The position numbers and the translations under genes were made by a program. 64,000 bases of DNA from Mauremys mutica (Eukaryota; Chordata; Testudines; Geoemydidae). Location of the stretch: NCBI RefSeq assembly GCF_020497125.1, contig NC_059075.1, positions 64,065,321 through 64,129,320 on the forward strand. The letters run 5' to 3'. Shown here in pieces: positions 20,338 through 32,334 of this stretch (positions are counted from its first letter, which is position 1; each line of letters begins with the position of its first letter). The notes beneath the pieces are model-generated. The model had not been told where the DNA came from and made no database searches. It worked only from the letters and a program-made list of their open reading frames with translations.

Positions 20338-21715
20338 ACGGAGGTCACTGAAGTCATGGATTCCATGACTTTCTGCAACCTTCGTGACTCCACAGTTGCA
20401 GCGGCTGGTGCAGCTGACCCTGGGGCCAGCTGCTCAGACACCCCAAGGCGACTTCTTGGGCCACACCAGTCATGTGGCTGGCCCCAGGGAGCTCCTGAGA
20501 GGCAGCGGTCCCAGGGGTGGCTGGAGAAGTGGCCCCGGGGAGTGCCCGAGCATCGGTCCCAGGGACCGCCAGAGCAGGAGGCCTCGGAGGCTGTTGGAAG
20601 AGTATTCCCCAGAGGCCTCGGAGCAGCAGGCCACTGGGGGCAGTCAGCCTCCACAGCTGGAGCAGGGGCCCTCCAGAGCAATAGTGCCCTAGGAGCAGAG
20701 ATTTAGTCATGGGTATTTATAGTAAAAGTCATGGACAGGTCCCAGGCCATTAATTTTTGTTAATTGCCCACGACCTATTGGGATAAATCAAGGGGGGAGA
20801 TAGCTCTCTTTTATGGACACCCAGCCAGCCAGTTAGTTACAAAATCCCTGTTAGTAGCTGTAAAGGGTTAAAAATGCCCATAGGTAAAAGGAAGGGGGTG
20901 GGCGCCTGACCAAAAGAGCCAATGGGAAGACTAGAACTTTTAAAAATTGAAACAAGACTCCTCTTTTGTCTGTCTGTTGTTCTCTGAAGAGAAGGGACAG
21001 AGCAAAAACAGGGCTGGAACTATGCAGTAAAAAGCTTTAAGCAAGGTATGAAAAATCATTAAATTATACCTAGAACTGACTCATTTGAAACCCCAGACCC
21101 GTAAGTAGATCAGGAAATGTCCAGAAAGACGCAATTAGGGGTTTATCTCCTTATGGCTTGTGCTCTCCTCTGTGCTAACCCTCAAATGCTTTTGTTTATA
21201 ACCATTAAGCTGGACCTCAAGAAAACCATTCTTGATGCTTAATTATTATATTTGCTCTTTTAAAACCTAGCAATAGCGTAAGTTCCAGATGTATTTTCTT
21301 TCTTTTTGTTTTTAATAAAATTTACCTTTTTTAAGAACAGGATTGGGTTTTTGTGTCCTAAGAGGCTTGTGCATATGTTGTTTAATTAGCTGGTGGCAAC
21401 AGCTGATTTCCTTTGTTTTCTTTCTCAGCGTTTCCCCGGGGGGGGGTGGGTGAGAAAGGGTTGGAGGAATTCCCAAGTGCGCCTTCCTGAATTCAAAGGG
21501 GTTTTTTGCATTTGGGTGGTGGCAGCATCTACCTATCCACGGTCAGAGAGAAGCTGTAACCTTGGGAGTTTAATACAAGCCTGGAGTGGCCAGTATTAAT
21601 TTTAAGAATCCTTGTGGGCCCCCACCTTCTGTACTCGAAGTGCCAAAGCGGGGAATCAGCCTTGATACCTGTCTATGACTTTTACTAAAAATACCCACGA
21701 TTAAATCTTAGCCTT
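20338..21715 (+). repeat. GC-rich repeat with terminal hairpin, copy B (interrupted by LTR)
   Basis: Starts near tcacggaggtcactgaagtc, like copy A at 2.6-3.2 kb. It continues with a G+C-rich body and ends in a 40-base inverted repeat: 20701-20740 (gggtatttatagtaaaagtc) with 21667-21706 (gacttttactaaaaataccc). An LTR (20777-21666) has been inserted in the hairpin loop. Confidence 0.7.
20777..21666 (+). mobile_element. Solo LTR-type insertion in hairpin loop
   Basis: About 890 bases beginning near ttgggataaatcaagg and ending cagccttgat, flanked on both sides by acct (20773-20776, 21667-21670). A polyadenylation signal aataaa (21314-21319) follows a T-rich tract. Words such as gtggtggcagcatctacc and ctggagtggccagtattaat are familiar from turtle retroviral LTRs. 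No coding sequence. Exact TG...CA ends are not visible, so the boundaries are tentative. Confidence 0.6.
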
Positions 21716-22569
21716 ATTCATAAGGTCAGTGTTTTCAAAAGCTTTAAATAAAAGCCACTTCAGTGGCTTGGATTCATATTTCTAATTTTTGATCCATATC
21801 ACAGGAGGTAATAATGTTTAGCTTGCAAAAGAGACTCTCTTCTTACACAATGTAGTAGCAACTCTATACAAGATAAAAAGAATGGAAGATTAAATATGCA
21901 AAGAATTTGGACTCCACCTCAACCTAAGCAGATTTTACTGCAAGCCAAAGGATCTTCTGGATACAAATGATAAGGTTTAGAGTCAAAGGAAAGAAGCACA
22001 AGAGCATCCTGCATATAGCTTATAAGTGAAATCTTGGCTTTTTTCCTGTTGTCACTAGAGTAATAAAACCCCTTAATTCGGAGACAAATTAAGATCTGTC
22101 CAAGTCAAAGGGCACAAAAATGTGTGGTTAGTTTATTTTTGTCATTTCTCAAGGAATTTCCCTCTTCTCCTTCATGATAATCCTGTAGTGGAAGGAGGAT
22201 GACATGACCCAGGAAGCTCTCAATATCAAGTGGCAAGAAGTTTACCAGAATATCCTGATTCTGGTATGTACATTCTGGTTCACCAAAGAATATCATGGGA
22301 GATCTTAAATGAAAGCCAGAATCACACTAGTAATTAATATCATTGTGAAATGTATGTCCAGATGCTATGAAAGGAGTTACGTATGTATGCTGAAAATATG
22401 TTCCTATAGTTTGCATCAAGGCAGAGTTGACAAACAGATTTACTGTCAGATAAAAGATGTTTATTCACTTTACTCTCTGACAGCATGTAAATTAAGCATT
22501 TTAAGCCAACATAATGGATGGCCTATTTACATACAAAGTCAACAGGGAAGAAGCAGGACTCAGTAAAAC
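21716..22569. other. Intron, no feature seen
   Basis: AT-rich sequence without recognised repeats or exons. Confidence 0.4.
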
Positions 22570-23225
22570 CAGGGGGGTGGAGGGAAGGGGAGGAGTTACT
22601 GTCCTGAGGACAGACAATGAACATTGGGGAATATAAGTAGAAGGAAAGGAGACCCTTATTTCATTCATGAAAACAGGCTCACAATCAGACTGGGTTGAAA
22701 TACTGCAAGAAACATTTGGGTGAGAAAATTCTTTAAGGCAGGTGGTTAGCCTGCTAAATTAAGTTTAGTTGCTAGAAATAGTTTCATATATAACTTTTTT
22801 GTTTTCGTTATCCTTATTCACTAGTTCATGAATCTCAAACCACTGATAATAAACGTATCATTGTTTTCACTATAAATATATCTCAGTGTTGTGATATTAT
22901 ACAAGGAGCTGATCCTTAGCTGAATCATTCAAGCTGATGTGTATACTGTTCCCTTGGGGACAGCAGAGATGATATTTCTGTGAACGTTCAGTGGATAAGG
23001 GGTTGGACACTATAAGGGAACACTTCAAAGGGCCTTGGAGACTGGAGTACACCTATAATTCTGCAAGAAAAAATAAGGGCTGGCATAGCCCAGAGGAGAC
23101 TGGGTAGCTAACAGGTTGGTGAAGTCAGGGAATGGACACCCAATTAAACGCAAGCAAGTCTCTCCTTCACTGGAGGCAAGGGGGTATCAAGTTGACTCAT
23201 GGTCCTGAACACCCCAAGAATCTAA
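22570..23225 (+). repeat. Possible LTR-type repeat
   Basis: A moderately G+C stretch with aataaa at 22848-22853 and words such as ttgtgatattatacaaggag and ctgttcccttggggacagca that I associate with a turtle dispersed repeat. Termini and class are unresolved. Confidence 0.3.
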
Positions 23226-23227
23226 AC

Positions 23228-24735
23228 AGCAGAGTAATGGAGGCCATTAAGAGGCAAAAAAGCATCCTTTAAAATTTGGAAGTCAAAGCCTAATGAGGAA
23301 AATAGAAAGGAGCACAAACTCTGGCAAGTAAAATGTAAAAGTATAATGAGGCAGGCCAACAATGAATTTGAGAAGCAACTTGCTAAAGACACAAAAACTA
23401 ACAGCAATTTATTTATTTATTTGTTTTTTTAAAGTACATCAGAAGCAAAAAGCCTACCAAACAGCCAGTGGGGCCACTAGATGACAAAGGAGCTCTCTGT
23501 TTAGTTTAAGTCACCAGGACCAGATGGTATCCACCCAAGAGTTCTAAAGGAAGTCAAATATGAAATTGCAGAACTACTAACTGTAGTATGTAACCTATCA
23601 TTGAAGTCAGCCTCTGTACCAGATGCCTGGAAGGCAACTAATGTATTTTTGGTTTTTAAAAAGGGTTCTAGAGGCAATCCTGGCTATTACAGGCTGGAGA
23701 GCTTAATTTCAGTAACAGGCAAAGTGGTAGAAACTATGGTAAAGAATAGAACTGTTAGACACAGACAAACACTATTTGTCGGAGAAGAGTCAACACAGCT
23801 TTTGCAAAGGGAAATCATGCCTCACCAATCTATTGGAATTCTTTGAGGGAGTCAACAAGCATGGGGATAAGCAACAAGCATGATCCAGATGATACAGTGT
23901 ATTTGGACTTTCAGAATGCCTTTGACAAAGGTCCCTCATCAAAGGCTCTTAAGTAAACTAAGAGGATCTAAGAGGGAAGGTCTCATGGATCAGTAACTGG
24001 TTGAAAAATAGAAAACAAAGGGTAAGAATAAATTATCAGTTTTCACAATGGAGAGAGATGAACAGCAGGGTCCCCCAAGGAATTTTATTGGGTCCTGTCG
24101 TGTTCAAAACATTCATAAATAATCTGGAAAAAGAGGGTAAACAGAGATCACAAAGTTTGAAGATAAAAAAATTATTCAAGATAGTTAAATTCAAAGCAAA
24201 CTGCAAGAAGTTACAGAAGGATCTCTCAAAATTGGATGACTGAGCAAGAAAATGGTAAATGAAATTCAATGCTGATAAGTAATGCACATTGGAGAAAATA
24301 ATCCCATCTATACACATATAGTGATGGGTTCTAAATTAGCTGTTACCATCTAAGAAAGACATCTTGAAGTCACTGAGGATAGTTCTCTGAAAGTTCCTCT
24401 CAATGATCAGCAGCAGTCAAAAAGGCTAATAATATGTTAGGAACTATTAGGAAAGGAATAAAAAAAATATGATAGAAAATATCGTAATACCACTTTATAA
24501 ATCCCTGGTGCACCCACACATTGAATACTGTGTCCAGTTCTGCTTGCCCCATCTCAAAAAGGATATAATAGAATTGGAGAAGGGCACCAAAGACCATCAA
24601 GGCTATGAAATTACTTCCATAAGAGGAGAAACTAAAAGGATTAGGGCTGTTCAGTTTAGGAAAGAGATGATTAAGTGAGGATATGATAGGTCTATAAAAT
24701 CATGAATGGTCTGGAAAAAGTGGAGAGGGAGAGGT
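23228..24735 (+). pseudogene. Decayed CR1-type LINE reverse transcriptase
   Basis: Plus-strand fragments follow the order of a CR1 ORF2: VPDAWKATNVFLVFKKGSRG (RT start), a degraded YLDFQNAFDK (catalytic block), NSRVPQGILLGPVVFKTFIN (GVPQGSVLGP block), then PLYKSLVHPHIEYCVQFCLP (C-terminal block). Stops and frame changes occur every 100-250 bases, and the FADD box is not readable. An old copy, antisense to UBR1. Confidence 0.85.
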
Positions 24736-24736
24736 C

Positions 24737-24832
24737 TTATACGGCGAGTATAGGCCAAAACCTATGTTTTAAGTGGAAAATTAGGGGGTCGTCTTATACG
24801 CCCAGTCGTCTTATACGCCGGAAAATACGGTA
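24737..24832. repeat. Short MITE (gtcttatacg family)
   Basis: Contains three cttatacg(c/g)c words and ends ccggaaaatacggtaa. The pattern cgtcttatacgccggaaaat is a known-looking short inverted-terminal DNA element. It replaces the 3' end of the CR1 copy just upstream. Confidence 0.55.
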
Positions 24833-24914
24833 ACTTTTCTTTTGAGGCTAATATTGTCCTTATAATAAGAAGTTAGCATAATTCATTCCCCACTTCAGAG
24901 GAAGTGAAACATAC

Positions 24915-25014
24915 TTGATGCTTTGTGATAGAAGTCAAAGGTCACTTCTTCCTCTGGAGCCTTTTCTAGCTGCTGCTTCTCTTCCAGTAAGCCCAGAGAA
25001 AGGAGGTGAAGTAC
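24915..25014 (-). CDS. UBR1: UBR1 exon (window exon 16)
   Basis: A 100-base exon, phase 0 to 1, acceptor tcacag and donor gtatgt. It encodes [20 protein letters not shown] then [13 protein letters not shown] with a split Arg. The following intron is about 5.7 kb and contains a decayed CR1, two LTR-type repeats and a foldback repeat. Confidence 0.95.
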
Positions 25015-25289
25015 CTGTGAAAGATGGAAATAATAAAACTCAATTGCTACTAGAGGGCTGTAAAACTGGACATATTGACAGAACTTAAGGAATATATCAC
25101 ACAGCGCAATAGTGCACGGATCTCAAACAGAAGATTCAATAACCATACACAGAATATACAAGTGTCCTAACTATGCACGACCCCTGCTTTTTCCTTGCAT
25201 TAAGCTTAGTTCATCCTTACATGTTTCACATCAGCCATGTACAAGGTTTACAAGTCATCATCAGCAAAAGTGCACACTCTTAATGAATT

Positions 25290-25777
25290 AATGTGCCTCA
25301 AAGCATTTGCAGTGATGCTCAAACAGCGTTATTAAAACAGTAGGGTTTATTAGTCAACTGAACACAACAGAGGAAGTCCTTAGGTTAGCATAGAGAAAAG
25401 AAAGTTAAGTCCATTCTGGTTAGCCTACAGCCCGGCCAAGCTGTAGTGAACCCCATTGTTCAAGCTGTCTGACTCCTTACAGCAACCAATTCTTATCCCC
25501 CCAACCTCACACCTTCCCATTTCTTTGTTCTCAAGCTGGGGGATAATGCTCAGCTTCCCTGCTGAGAGGTGGAAAAATCTATCACCCTCGGGTCACTGAT
25601 TGCTAGATGTCCCATCCAGGCTCAGACAGCTAGGTGACATTCATACCAATGTCTCTTGGTCTGCCCTGAGAGTAAACAGTCCTTTTCCACAAACTGGGTA
25701 ACAATGCAGCATACAGGGGAAACTGAGGTACACACACAGGTCATACAAATATTACAGAAAATTCCCACTTCATCACA
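25290..25777 (-). mobile_element. LTR-like repeat, antisense
   Basis: Minus strand starts tgtgatgaagtgggaatttt at 25777 and contains cctcagtttcccctgtatgc. It has a polyadenylation signal (aataaa, complement at 25346-25351) followed by ccctactgttttaataacg. TG start, poly(A) signal near the other end and no ORF suggest a solo LTR. The 3' boundary is not resolved. Confidence 0.45.
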
Positions 25778-26460
25778 ACATATCAGTGTTACAGAGCCAA
25801 GTTATCCCACCTTGCTTCTTTAACAAGCTTGTTTTTACATGCAGTTGTAAGTCAGAAAACCAGACAGCGCAACTGTCTTGAAACAGCTTTCAGAGATGAG
25901 ACAAGGCAAGACTGTTAAACACTTCAAGTTATGTAACTGCAATACTTATTTTTGCAAAGTGCTTATTACTACCGTAAATTACATTTAAAGTTTATAGAGG
26001 AGGAGGCAGATAATGGGAAACCTTTGCTGGATCAGTAAAATTTATAAAAACAGCCTTTTGGATCAAAGAGGTCCCTTTCTTCCAATTAAAATATTGGTTA
26101 ACCACATTTATAAGTTTAGAAGTATTAACACAATGTGCCTTTAAAAAAAAACTAAACCATGTACTGGAAATGGTAATACTATAAGAGAGAAAGAAAGTAA
26201 GATTCTGTTTATCAAGCCTATGCTTATCTACCAAACACCACAAATAACTGACTTTAAAAGTGTCATCCAGTGCCATTTCATTAAGGTGTAATGTAGAATG
26301 ATTTTCAAATCAAGTCTAGTACGTTATGCTAATGTTCAAGAGATATGCAAGATTACAGTTTACTGTAGTGTGCTGCGTGTTTACATATAAACGGACAAGA
26401 GTGTTTTAGCATCAATAGTTAACCCAAATTAAGGAGGAAAAATACTAATGCAATCCATAC

Positions 26461-26615
26461 CATCTGGATCATAGCTTCAGTCCATAAGTGGGTCTCCAGT
26501 TGTACTGCCCTTTGAAGGATAGTCCTGAGGATATACATCATGATATCACAGTTCAGAACTTTCACCACATTGCTGAATGCTGGGCTGAATTCAGGAGGGG
26601 GAGGAGGTGGCAGTG
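26461..26615 (-). CDS. UBR1: UBR1 exon (window exon 15)
   Basis: A 155-base exon, phase 1 to 0, acceptor ttttctag and donor gtatgg. It reads (A)[19 protein letters not shown] then [18 protein letters not shown] and ends WTEAMIQM. The six-proline run followed by EF distinguishes UBR1 from UBR2. Confidence 0.96.
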
Positions 26616-28509
26616 CTAGAAAAGAAGTCACATGCAGGCATATTAATAACGTCCTAATATTTCCTACCAGATTGTGAGCAGGAAGTGGAGACAACAGGTA
26701 AACTGCTACCAAGTGCGGGGGGGGGGGGAATCTGAGTATATTTCAGTCAGTGAGCAAGTTTCCGACCACATGCACTAGCCTTTTTCAATGAAGTTTTCAC
26801 CGTTACCTCCATTTAGTTTGTATGTAAAATACAGCGTTGGAAAAAAGTGAGAGTGCATGAGAGACAAACAGTTGCAGATGCTTAGAAATCACAGCTCTGA
26901 ACTTCTGAAAGTTTAAATATTTTGTATGGTCTCAGCTTTCACATAACGATCTTTATAAAACTCAGGCTAACGAAGTATAAAGTTTTAAAAACATGTGCAT
27001 AATGGTCTTCCAATACATCTGAGAGCCAGAATATTTTACCTTTTCACAAGCAGCAATATGGTATACAGAACAGTACAGTTCTTCAGTTCCTTTGCTTCTG
27101 TAATATTTGACATTAAGTTCTCAAATTTTTATAGTAGAAATTTGCATGCAAAGCACTAAACAGAGCCTGACACATGCCAGTGAAGGAATAGGAATACGTA
27201 TTACCTTAGAGACATTAAACTTTACATTTATTTGAATTGCCCAATTTACATGAAATCCAGTTTGACAAAGCACTATATAAAAGTTAGGATTTAAAAAAAA
27301 AAATCTTACAAAAATGTATAGTTGTTTTCTGCACTCCTGCTATTTCCAGTAGTGGGGGAAAGTGAAAGCTATTGTATGTAAATGTCAATGTACAAAGTAA
27401 ACAAACAGGGCGAGGGACAGTGGAGAGGGGACCAACAACAGAATTTTCTCTTCGCTGACTTTCTAGTTATATGGATTTTGGGTGTTACTTATAAACAACG
27501 GAGATACAAAATTCAGACAGAATGCAATTTCCAAGTCGACTGTGTCCTTTAAACAAGTGTCAGGTTACTTTTCTTCAATCAGCATTTTTCAGTTGAAAGG
27601 CTCCCAAAGCACACTATACAATTTCCTAAGAAATAATTTCACACACCGCTGATATAGAACTCTGCAGCGCTGCTTAACAGTACACAATATTAAACCACAG
27701 TTTAGAATGGAAAGCGAAGACCAGTGTATCCAGTTGAAAACTTGGGGAGAATAACTAGCCAAATACCATTTTATTACTATACTGGAATTAACAACAGTGG
27801 GCAAGACGTTGGTCTTAAATGTAATGAAATTGTTCATATGCAAATAACAGCCCAGTGCACCAACAGTTTTTCCCAAAGCTCTTCAATTACAGTTCATGAC
27901 TTAAATGGTGATTGTGGAATTAAAAAGGGAGGTTAGGGAAAGAGGGGATAATAGTTCTGTTACAACCGAAACATAAGAGTCTTATCTCTAAGTTTCTGAC
28001 ACATGGAGTTTGTGACTTTTAAAGTGAGTTTTGATTGTTTCTGAAAGATATCAGATTTATGGTAGTTTACAATGAAGCCATCCATAGAACAGGCACAGCA
28101 CTGGCGGCAGCAGTACAATCTTCCCTACACTACCCTACCAACCCTATCCCAGAAGAACCACCTATAAAAGGAGAAAAATTACTTTAGTCTCCTTGGTCTC
28201 TCTAGATTGTCAACAAGTTTGCCTGTTTTGACAATGAGTTGAATTTGTGGACATCTGTCCACTAGAAACTGAACTGAGAGCCCTCCCAACTGTTGAAAAA
28301 AACCCCCAAATCACCAAAAAGATGTCTGGTGGTAACACGTTATGGTCAATAAAGATTTAGGTCTATTTCCAACCTGTGACCCTGGATTCAACACAATTTC
28401 TATCCCATTATCAATCCCTGAGCCACATAAAGTTTTTATTTTATAAGCACAAAGGAAACTGGTGCACTGAACCATAGCACTTGGTCTATCGTCCAGTCCA
28501 ACCTTTTAC
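26616..28509. other. Intron, no feature seen
   Basis: AT-rich intron between exons 14 and 15. A G run lies at 26718-26727. Two 70-95 residue ORFs at 27.6-27.9 kb overlap on opposite strands and look like chance. Confidence 0.45.
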
Positions 28510-28558
28510 CTTCATCTCTGTTTTCTTGTTTTCTTCTCTTCTTCTGCATATGTTCAGC
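28510..28558 (-). CDS. UBR1: UBR1 exon (window exon 14)
   Basis: A 49-base micro-exon, phase 0 to 1, acceptor cttacag and donor gtaaaa. It encodes the basic segment AEHMQKKRRKQENRDE with a split Ala leading into the polyproline exon. Confidence 0.93.
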
Positions 28559-29254
28559 CTGTAAGAAACTTGGCCTAAGTTATTGTACCAACAGCACTGG
28601 AGGATTCTTCAGTGAAACCATCAGGGACAGTAGACTAACAAACATAGCAAAATCCACAGATTTACTTTGACACTCCACCCACATTGTATAATACATCAGC
28701 ACATGAAAACATGTTGTGGGCCTGGATAATAAAACTAGTGCAAACACTACAATAAACCTATAGTAGGGATAAGTTTAACTTTTCTTAGTACTTTTTATAA
28801 GTGTGTGGAAAACTACAATTATTCCCTTGAAGTTCTGTGTATATTACCTATCCATTTATACAAATACAAATTCAACATATTCTCTTGTGAACATCTATGA
28901 GGAAGTCATTTTTTTTTCCAAAAGAGCCTATGCATTTAAACTCTCCCCTATTACAAGAATGTAAAAAATGTGTTGATCCTGTATAGTATTTCTTTTGATC
29001 AGCACATCTCAAAGAAGGAAAAAAAAAACTTGTGAAGATAGCTCTCCACCTAACAAAATATCTTTATGCGTAACCATATTTAATATATTTTGCAAATTTA
29101 TATTAGTTAGATTTTTTTTTTTACTTCAATACAATACTGCTCATCCAGGGAAGTCTAAAAGATAGAAAAAAAATTGAAAAATAATTTGTAAAGATCAGCT
29201 TTGACTTGTAGTGTACTACAAATGAGCAACGCAATTACTTCACTTTGCCCAGAC

Positions 29255-29725
29255 CAGTGGTCCCCAAACTTTTGAGGGTCACACCCCCCCCTTACCTCTG
29301 TCCATGTTTCTCCACCCCTGGAGCCAGGTGTGGGGCTGCAGCTTGGGGTGAGGGGTGGATGGGGTAAGGGGACTGAGGTTGGGGCTGCAGCTGAGGGTGG
29401 GGCTGGGAGTGGGACTGAGGCTGGGGCAGAACCACAGCCAGGCTGTGGTGAGGGCTGGTAGTTGGGCCTGCAGCCAGGTTTGGCTCCACTCCTGGCCTTG
29501 TTCCCAGCCTCTGCCCCAAGCTGGGAACAGAGTCGCGGCTGCTGGGGGCTTGTGTGGGGCTGGAAGCGGAGCCACGCCGAGGCTGGGGCCGGGGCCAGGG
29601 CCAGGAGCTGGGGATGCTGCTGGGGGTGGGGAGGGGCTGGATGGTGCTCACTTCCCCCTCCACACCCAACGGACAGTCCTCCACGCCCCCCTAGTGAAGC
29701 ACACCCCATACTTTGAGGGCCTCTG
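29255..29725. mobile_element. hAT-type MITE with GC-rich body
   Basis: Starts cagtggtccccaaactttt and ends tactttgagggcctctg. The inverted ends match at about 16 of 24 positions, and flanks gcccagac (29247-29254) and gcccagga (29726-29733) approximate an 8-bp hAT target duplication. The body is degenerate ggggctg-rich sequence, which creates long spurious ORFs on both strands. Confidence 0.6.
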
Positions 29726-30124
29726 GCCCAGGACTAGATAATATTTAAAAAAAAAAATCTTTTAAATGCACTGTGGAACTATGCACATTTATTTAGGGCC
29801 AAATTATGCTTCTCCCCCTGTTTGGATGAGCTAGTATTTTGTCTCTTTTTGACTTGGCATCTTATTTTTCCTAACAGGTATTTTTTACTAGAGCTTAACA
29901 GTCTTGTGTGACATCTGGCATCCCAAAGAGAACTAAGTCCTTTTACTGCCATACACAAAAGGAAGCTGTAGTGTGCAACTAAAGGTTTAGCTGAACTTAA
30001 AACATGAAGTGAGTAAATGGAGATTTCAAACTTCATAGCAGAAACAAAGGGAAAAAAAATACCTGTAATGCGGGGGTAGAGAAGGGAAAACCACATAGGT
30101 ACTGCTCTTAAAATGCATTGGGGT

Positions 30125-30185
30125 AGATCCTTAGCTGGTGTAAGTTATCATAGCTCCATGGATTTTCACTGGCAGAGGAGCTGTC
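30125..30185. repeat. Short sauropsid repeat remnant
   Basis: gatccttagctggtgtaagt tatcatagctccatgg matches the agatcctcagctggtgtaaatc..atagctcca pattern seen repeatedly in birds and turtles. Half-element only. Confidence 0.45.
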
Positions 30186-30308
30186 CCATCGTGTCTTCAC
30201 TACACTTACTATAATTTGTTCCCTAGATGGAGTCTGTCTCCAGTATGCAATCTGATAATGCTTTTATTAACCTACATTGCTTGTCACCTGTTAAAAAACT
30301 GAAAATTT

Positions 30309-30420
30309 AGGCTGGGGTTTTCAAAGGGATCCAAGCGAGTTAAGCACTCAACTCTCTCTGAATTTCAGTGGGAGACAGGCACCTAAATGCTTTAGGCGCC
30401 TTTCAAAGTTCCCAGCCTAA
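30309..30420. mobile_element. Small MITE with terminal inverted repeats
   Basis: taggctggggttttcaaagg at the left and cctttcaaagttcccagcct at the right are near-perfect inverted ends of a 112-base element with aggcacctaaatgctttagg in between. Confidence 0.6.
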
Positions 30421-30843
30421 GTGTTTTGGACTCACAGCATGCATTAAAACGGCTGTGGTTTTTTTTTAAAAAGCTACACATACACCAAAACACCCCACAC
30501 ATTGGTATTTTCCCGTGCTGCATGGGAGCGGAGATTCTCAAGATTATCGTTGTGTTTGTTAATCTGAATAATGTTTTATTAGAAGACTGATGGTAGCTTT
30601 TTACAGCTTAATTACAGAAGAACAGTTTTTGTCACATGAAAAATGTCTTCGCTGTCTCCTCTGTCAAAAAAACAAAAGTTAGCTTCCCTATGAGTATGGT
30701 TCGAGGGTTAAGTAGAATACATTAATATATCTCTGATTTATTTCTTTTAAGCAGACTCCATTACATCCCTCCCTTCAGTTCACCAGGTTTGTTTAGGCAG
30801 AGAACAAAAGTGCGTGCTCTCCTCTGCCCTTCATATTGTCTAC

Positions 30844-30946
30844 CTTGCTGTGCTGGGTCTTGGTATAGTGATAAAAGAACATATTGAACTCTTTCATGCA
30901 TTCATCCTTCAATTCATAAACTCCATGGCCTGACACACCCGGTTTC
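30844..30946 (-). CDS. UBR1: UBR1 exon (window exon 13)
   Basis: A 103-base exon, phase 2 to 0, acceptor tttttttag and donor gtagac. The product is (K)[19 protein letters not shown] then [15 protein letters not shown], matching UBR1 between the FKKPG motif and the basic stretch. Confidence 0.95.
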
Positions 30947-31950
30947 CTAAAAAAACATTTACAATACACGGATTAACAACACATCCTCAGTGCTTATTTA
31001 TAGCACAAGCAGCAAGTAATGTAATTACTTCCTAAGGGAATGTTAAGAGTGAAATAGAACACAACTGGACCTGGCTCTGCATATTTAAACAAGGATGGCA
31101 ACTTCATTATATTACAAAGTACAAACAGAATTCAGTTACCAGTTTTTAACTACCAGCAATACACTTTCCTATGGATCCTGCCCATTGCTCTCTGACACAC
31201 GGCACCAGGAGATTATTCACAGATGAATTAATTAAAATTTTCACCTAGAATTTCAGGCATTTGGCCTGCATTGTGCCTCACTGTATAATCTTCAATTCCT
31301 TTTCAAGCTAGGCACTAATCTAAGTAACATAAGGATATGCTTCCCAGTGAAGTACACTGAAAGGTCTCTTCTTTTAACCCTCATCCTACCCTCAAAACAA
31401 AAATCCTAGCCATATTTATGGTTCCCTTTGGTTAAATGTAAAAAGAGAAAGCCACACGTAATTTAGAATAAGGGAGACTACAGGAATTGAATTGGAAGTT
31501 TTTGTTGTGTGGGGGTTTTTTTGGGGACAGAATCATAACTGACCAAAATCAATTCAGATGTCAAAGTACCATACACAATGGTTTCCTTGGTTGCCTATGA
31601 AAAGGATCTTTTCTACCTACAGCTGGTAGCCAACAGTTTTCTGGCAGAAAAGCAAGTAAACAAGTAAAGAGCAGTCTAAACCAAACATTAAGGGAGATTT
31701 TCAAAAGGTAAAAAGGGCAAGTAGCGGTATGGTGGCCAGCTACTACAAAAGAAAGTGAGCTTTTAAAAATCTCCTCCATTAATATGGGGGACTCCAGGAG
31801 TCCCAAGAGTTCTCAAATTGAATTTGAAAAAACCCTCAGGCCTTCCATATCCCTATTTTACACTTACATTTGCTTTCATTTGTGTATAGAAAAGTATTTC
31901 AAGCTTACAAAACAGGAGAGGAGTTTGTGTAGCATGACCAACAGTCTAAA

Positions 31951-32227
31951 TAGGGTACGTCTATACTGCAATAAAAGACAAGCAGCATGGTTGCAGCTGG
32001 CTCAGGTCAGCTGACTCAGGCTCATGAGGCTGACGTTCTGACTCAGGCCAGAGCCTAGGCTCTGAAACCCTGCGAATGGGGTGGGTCTCAGAGCCTGGAC
32101 TCCAGCCCGAGTGTCTACCCTGCAAATTTTTGCTCAGCAACATAAGCCTCACAAGCCCAAGTCAATTGACCCAGATTCTGAGACTCAGTGCCGTGGATTT
32201 TTTTATTGCAGTGTAAATGAATCCTTA
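31951..32227. mobile_element. MITE with tagggtacgtct ends
   Basis: Left end tagggtacgtctatactgca (then ataaaa) and right end ttttattgcagtgtaaatga (then atcctta) are inverted copies over about 26 bases. The body has ggctcaggtcagctgactca palindromic pieces. A common non-autonomous element in turtle introns, by recollection. Confidence 0.65.
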
Positions 32228-32281
32228 CAGCTCTCATCCCTTCACCTGAATGTTATCTATAAAGTCATATTAAGAACTTAC

Positions 32282-32334
32282 TTGAATACGGCCACTTTGT
32301 TTATTACTTTCTCCAAGCCAGTTTCATTGTTTTC
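32282..32334 (-). CDS. UBR1: UBR1 exon (window exon 12)
   Basis: A 53-base exon, phase 0 to 2, acceptor ttttaacag and donor gtaagt. It encodes ENNETGLEKVINKVAVF with a split Lys. It differs from the remembered human protein at only two residues. Confidence 0.93.

Noticed and set aside
20262..20710. Overlapping ORFs of 102-139 codons on both strands
   Set aside because: They fall in the GC-rich body of a dispersed repeat that is also present at 2.6-3.2 kb.
29155..29741. Long P/Q/G-rich ORFs on both strands (up to 184 codons)
   Set aside because: They lie in the GC-rich body of a hAT-type MITE. Mutual overlap on opposite strands and low-complexity residues indicate composition, not coding.
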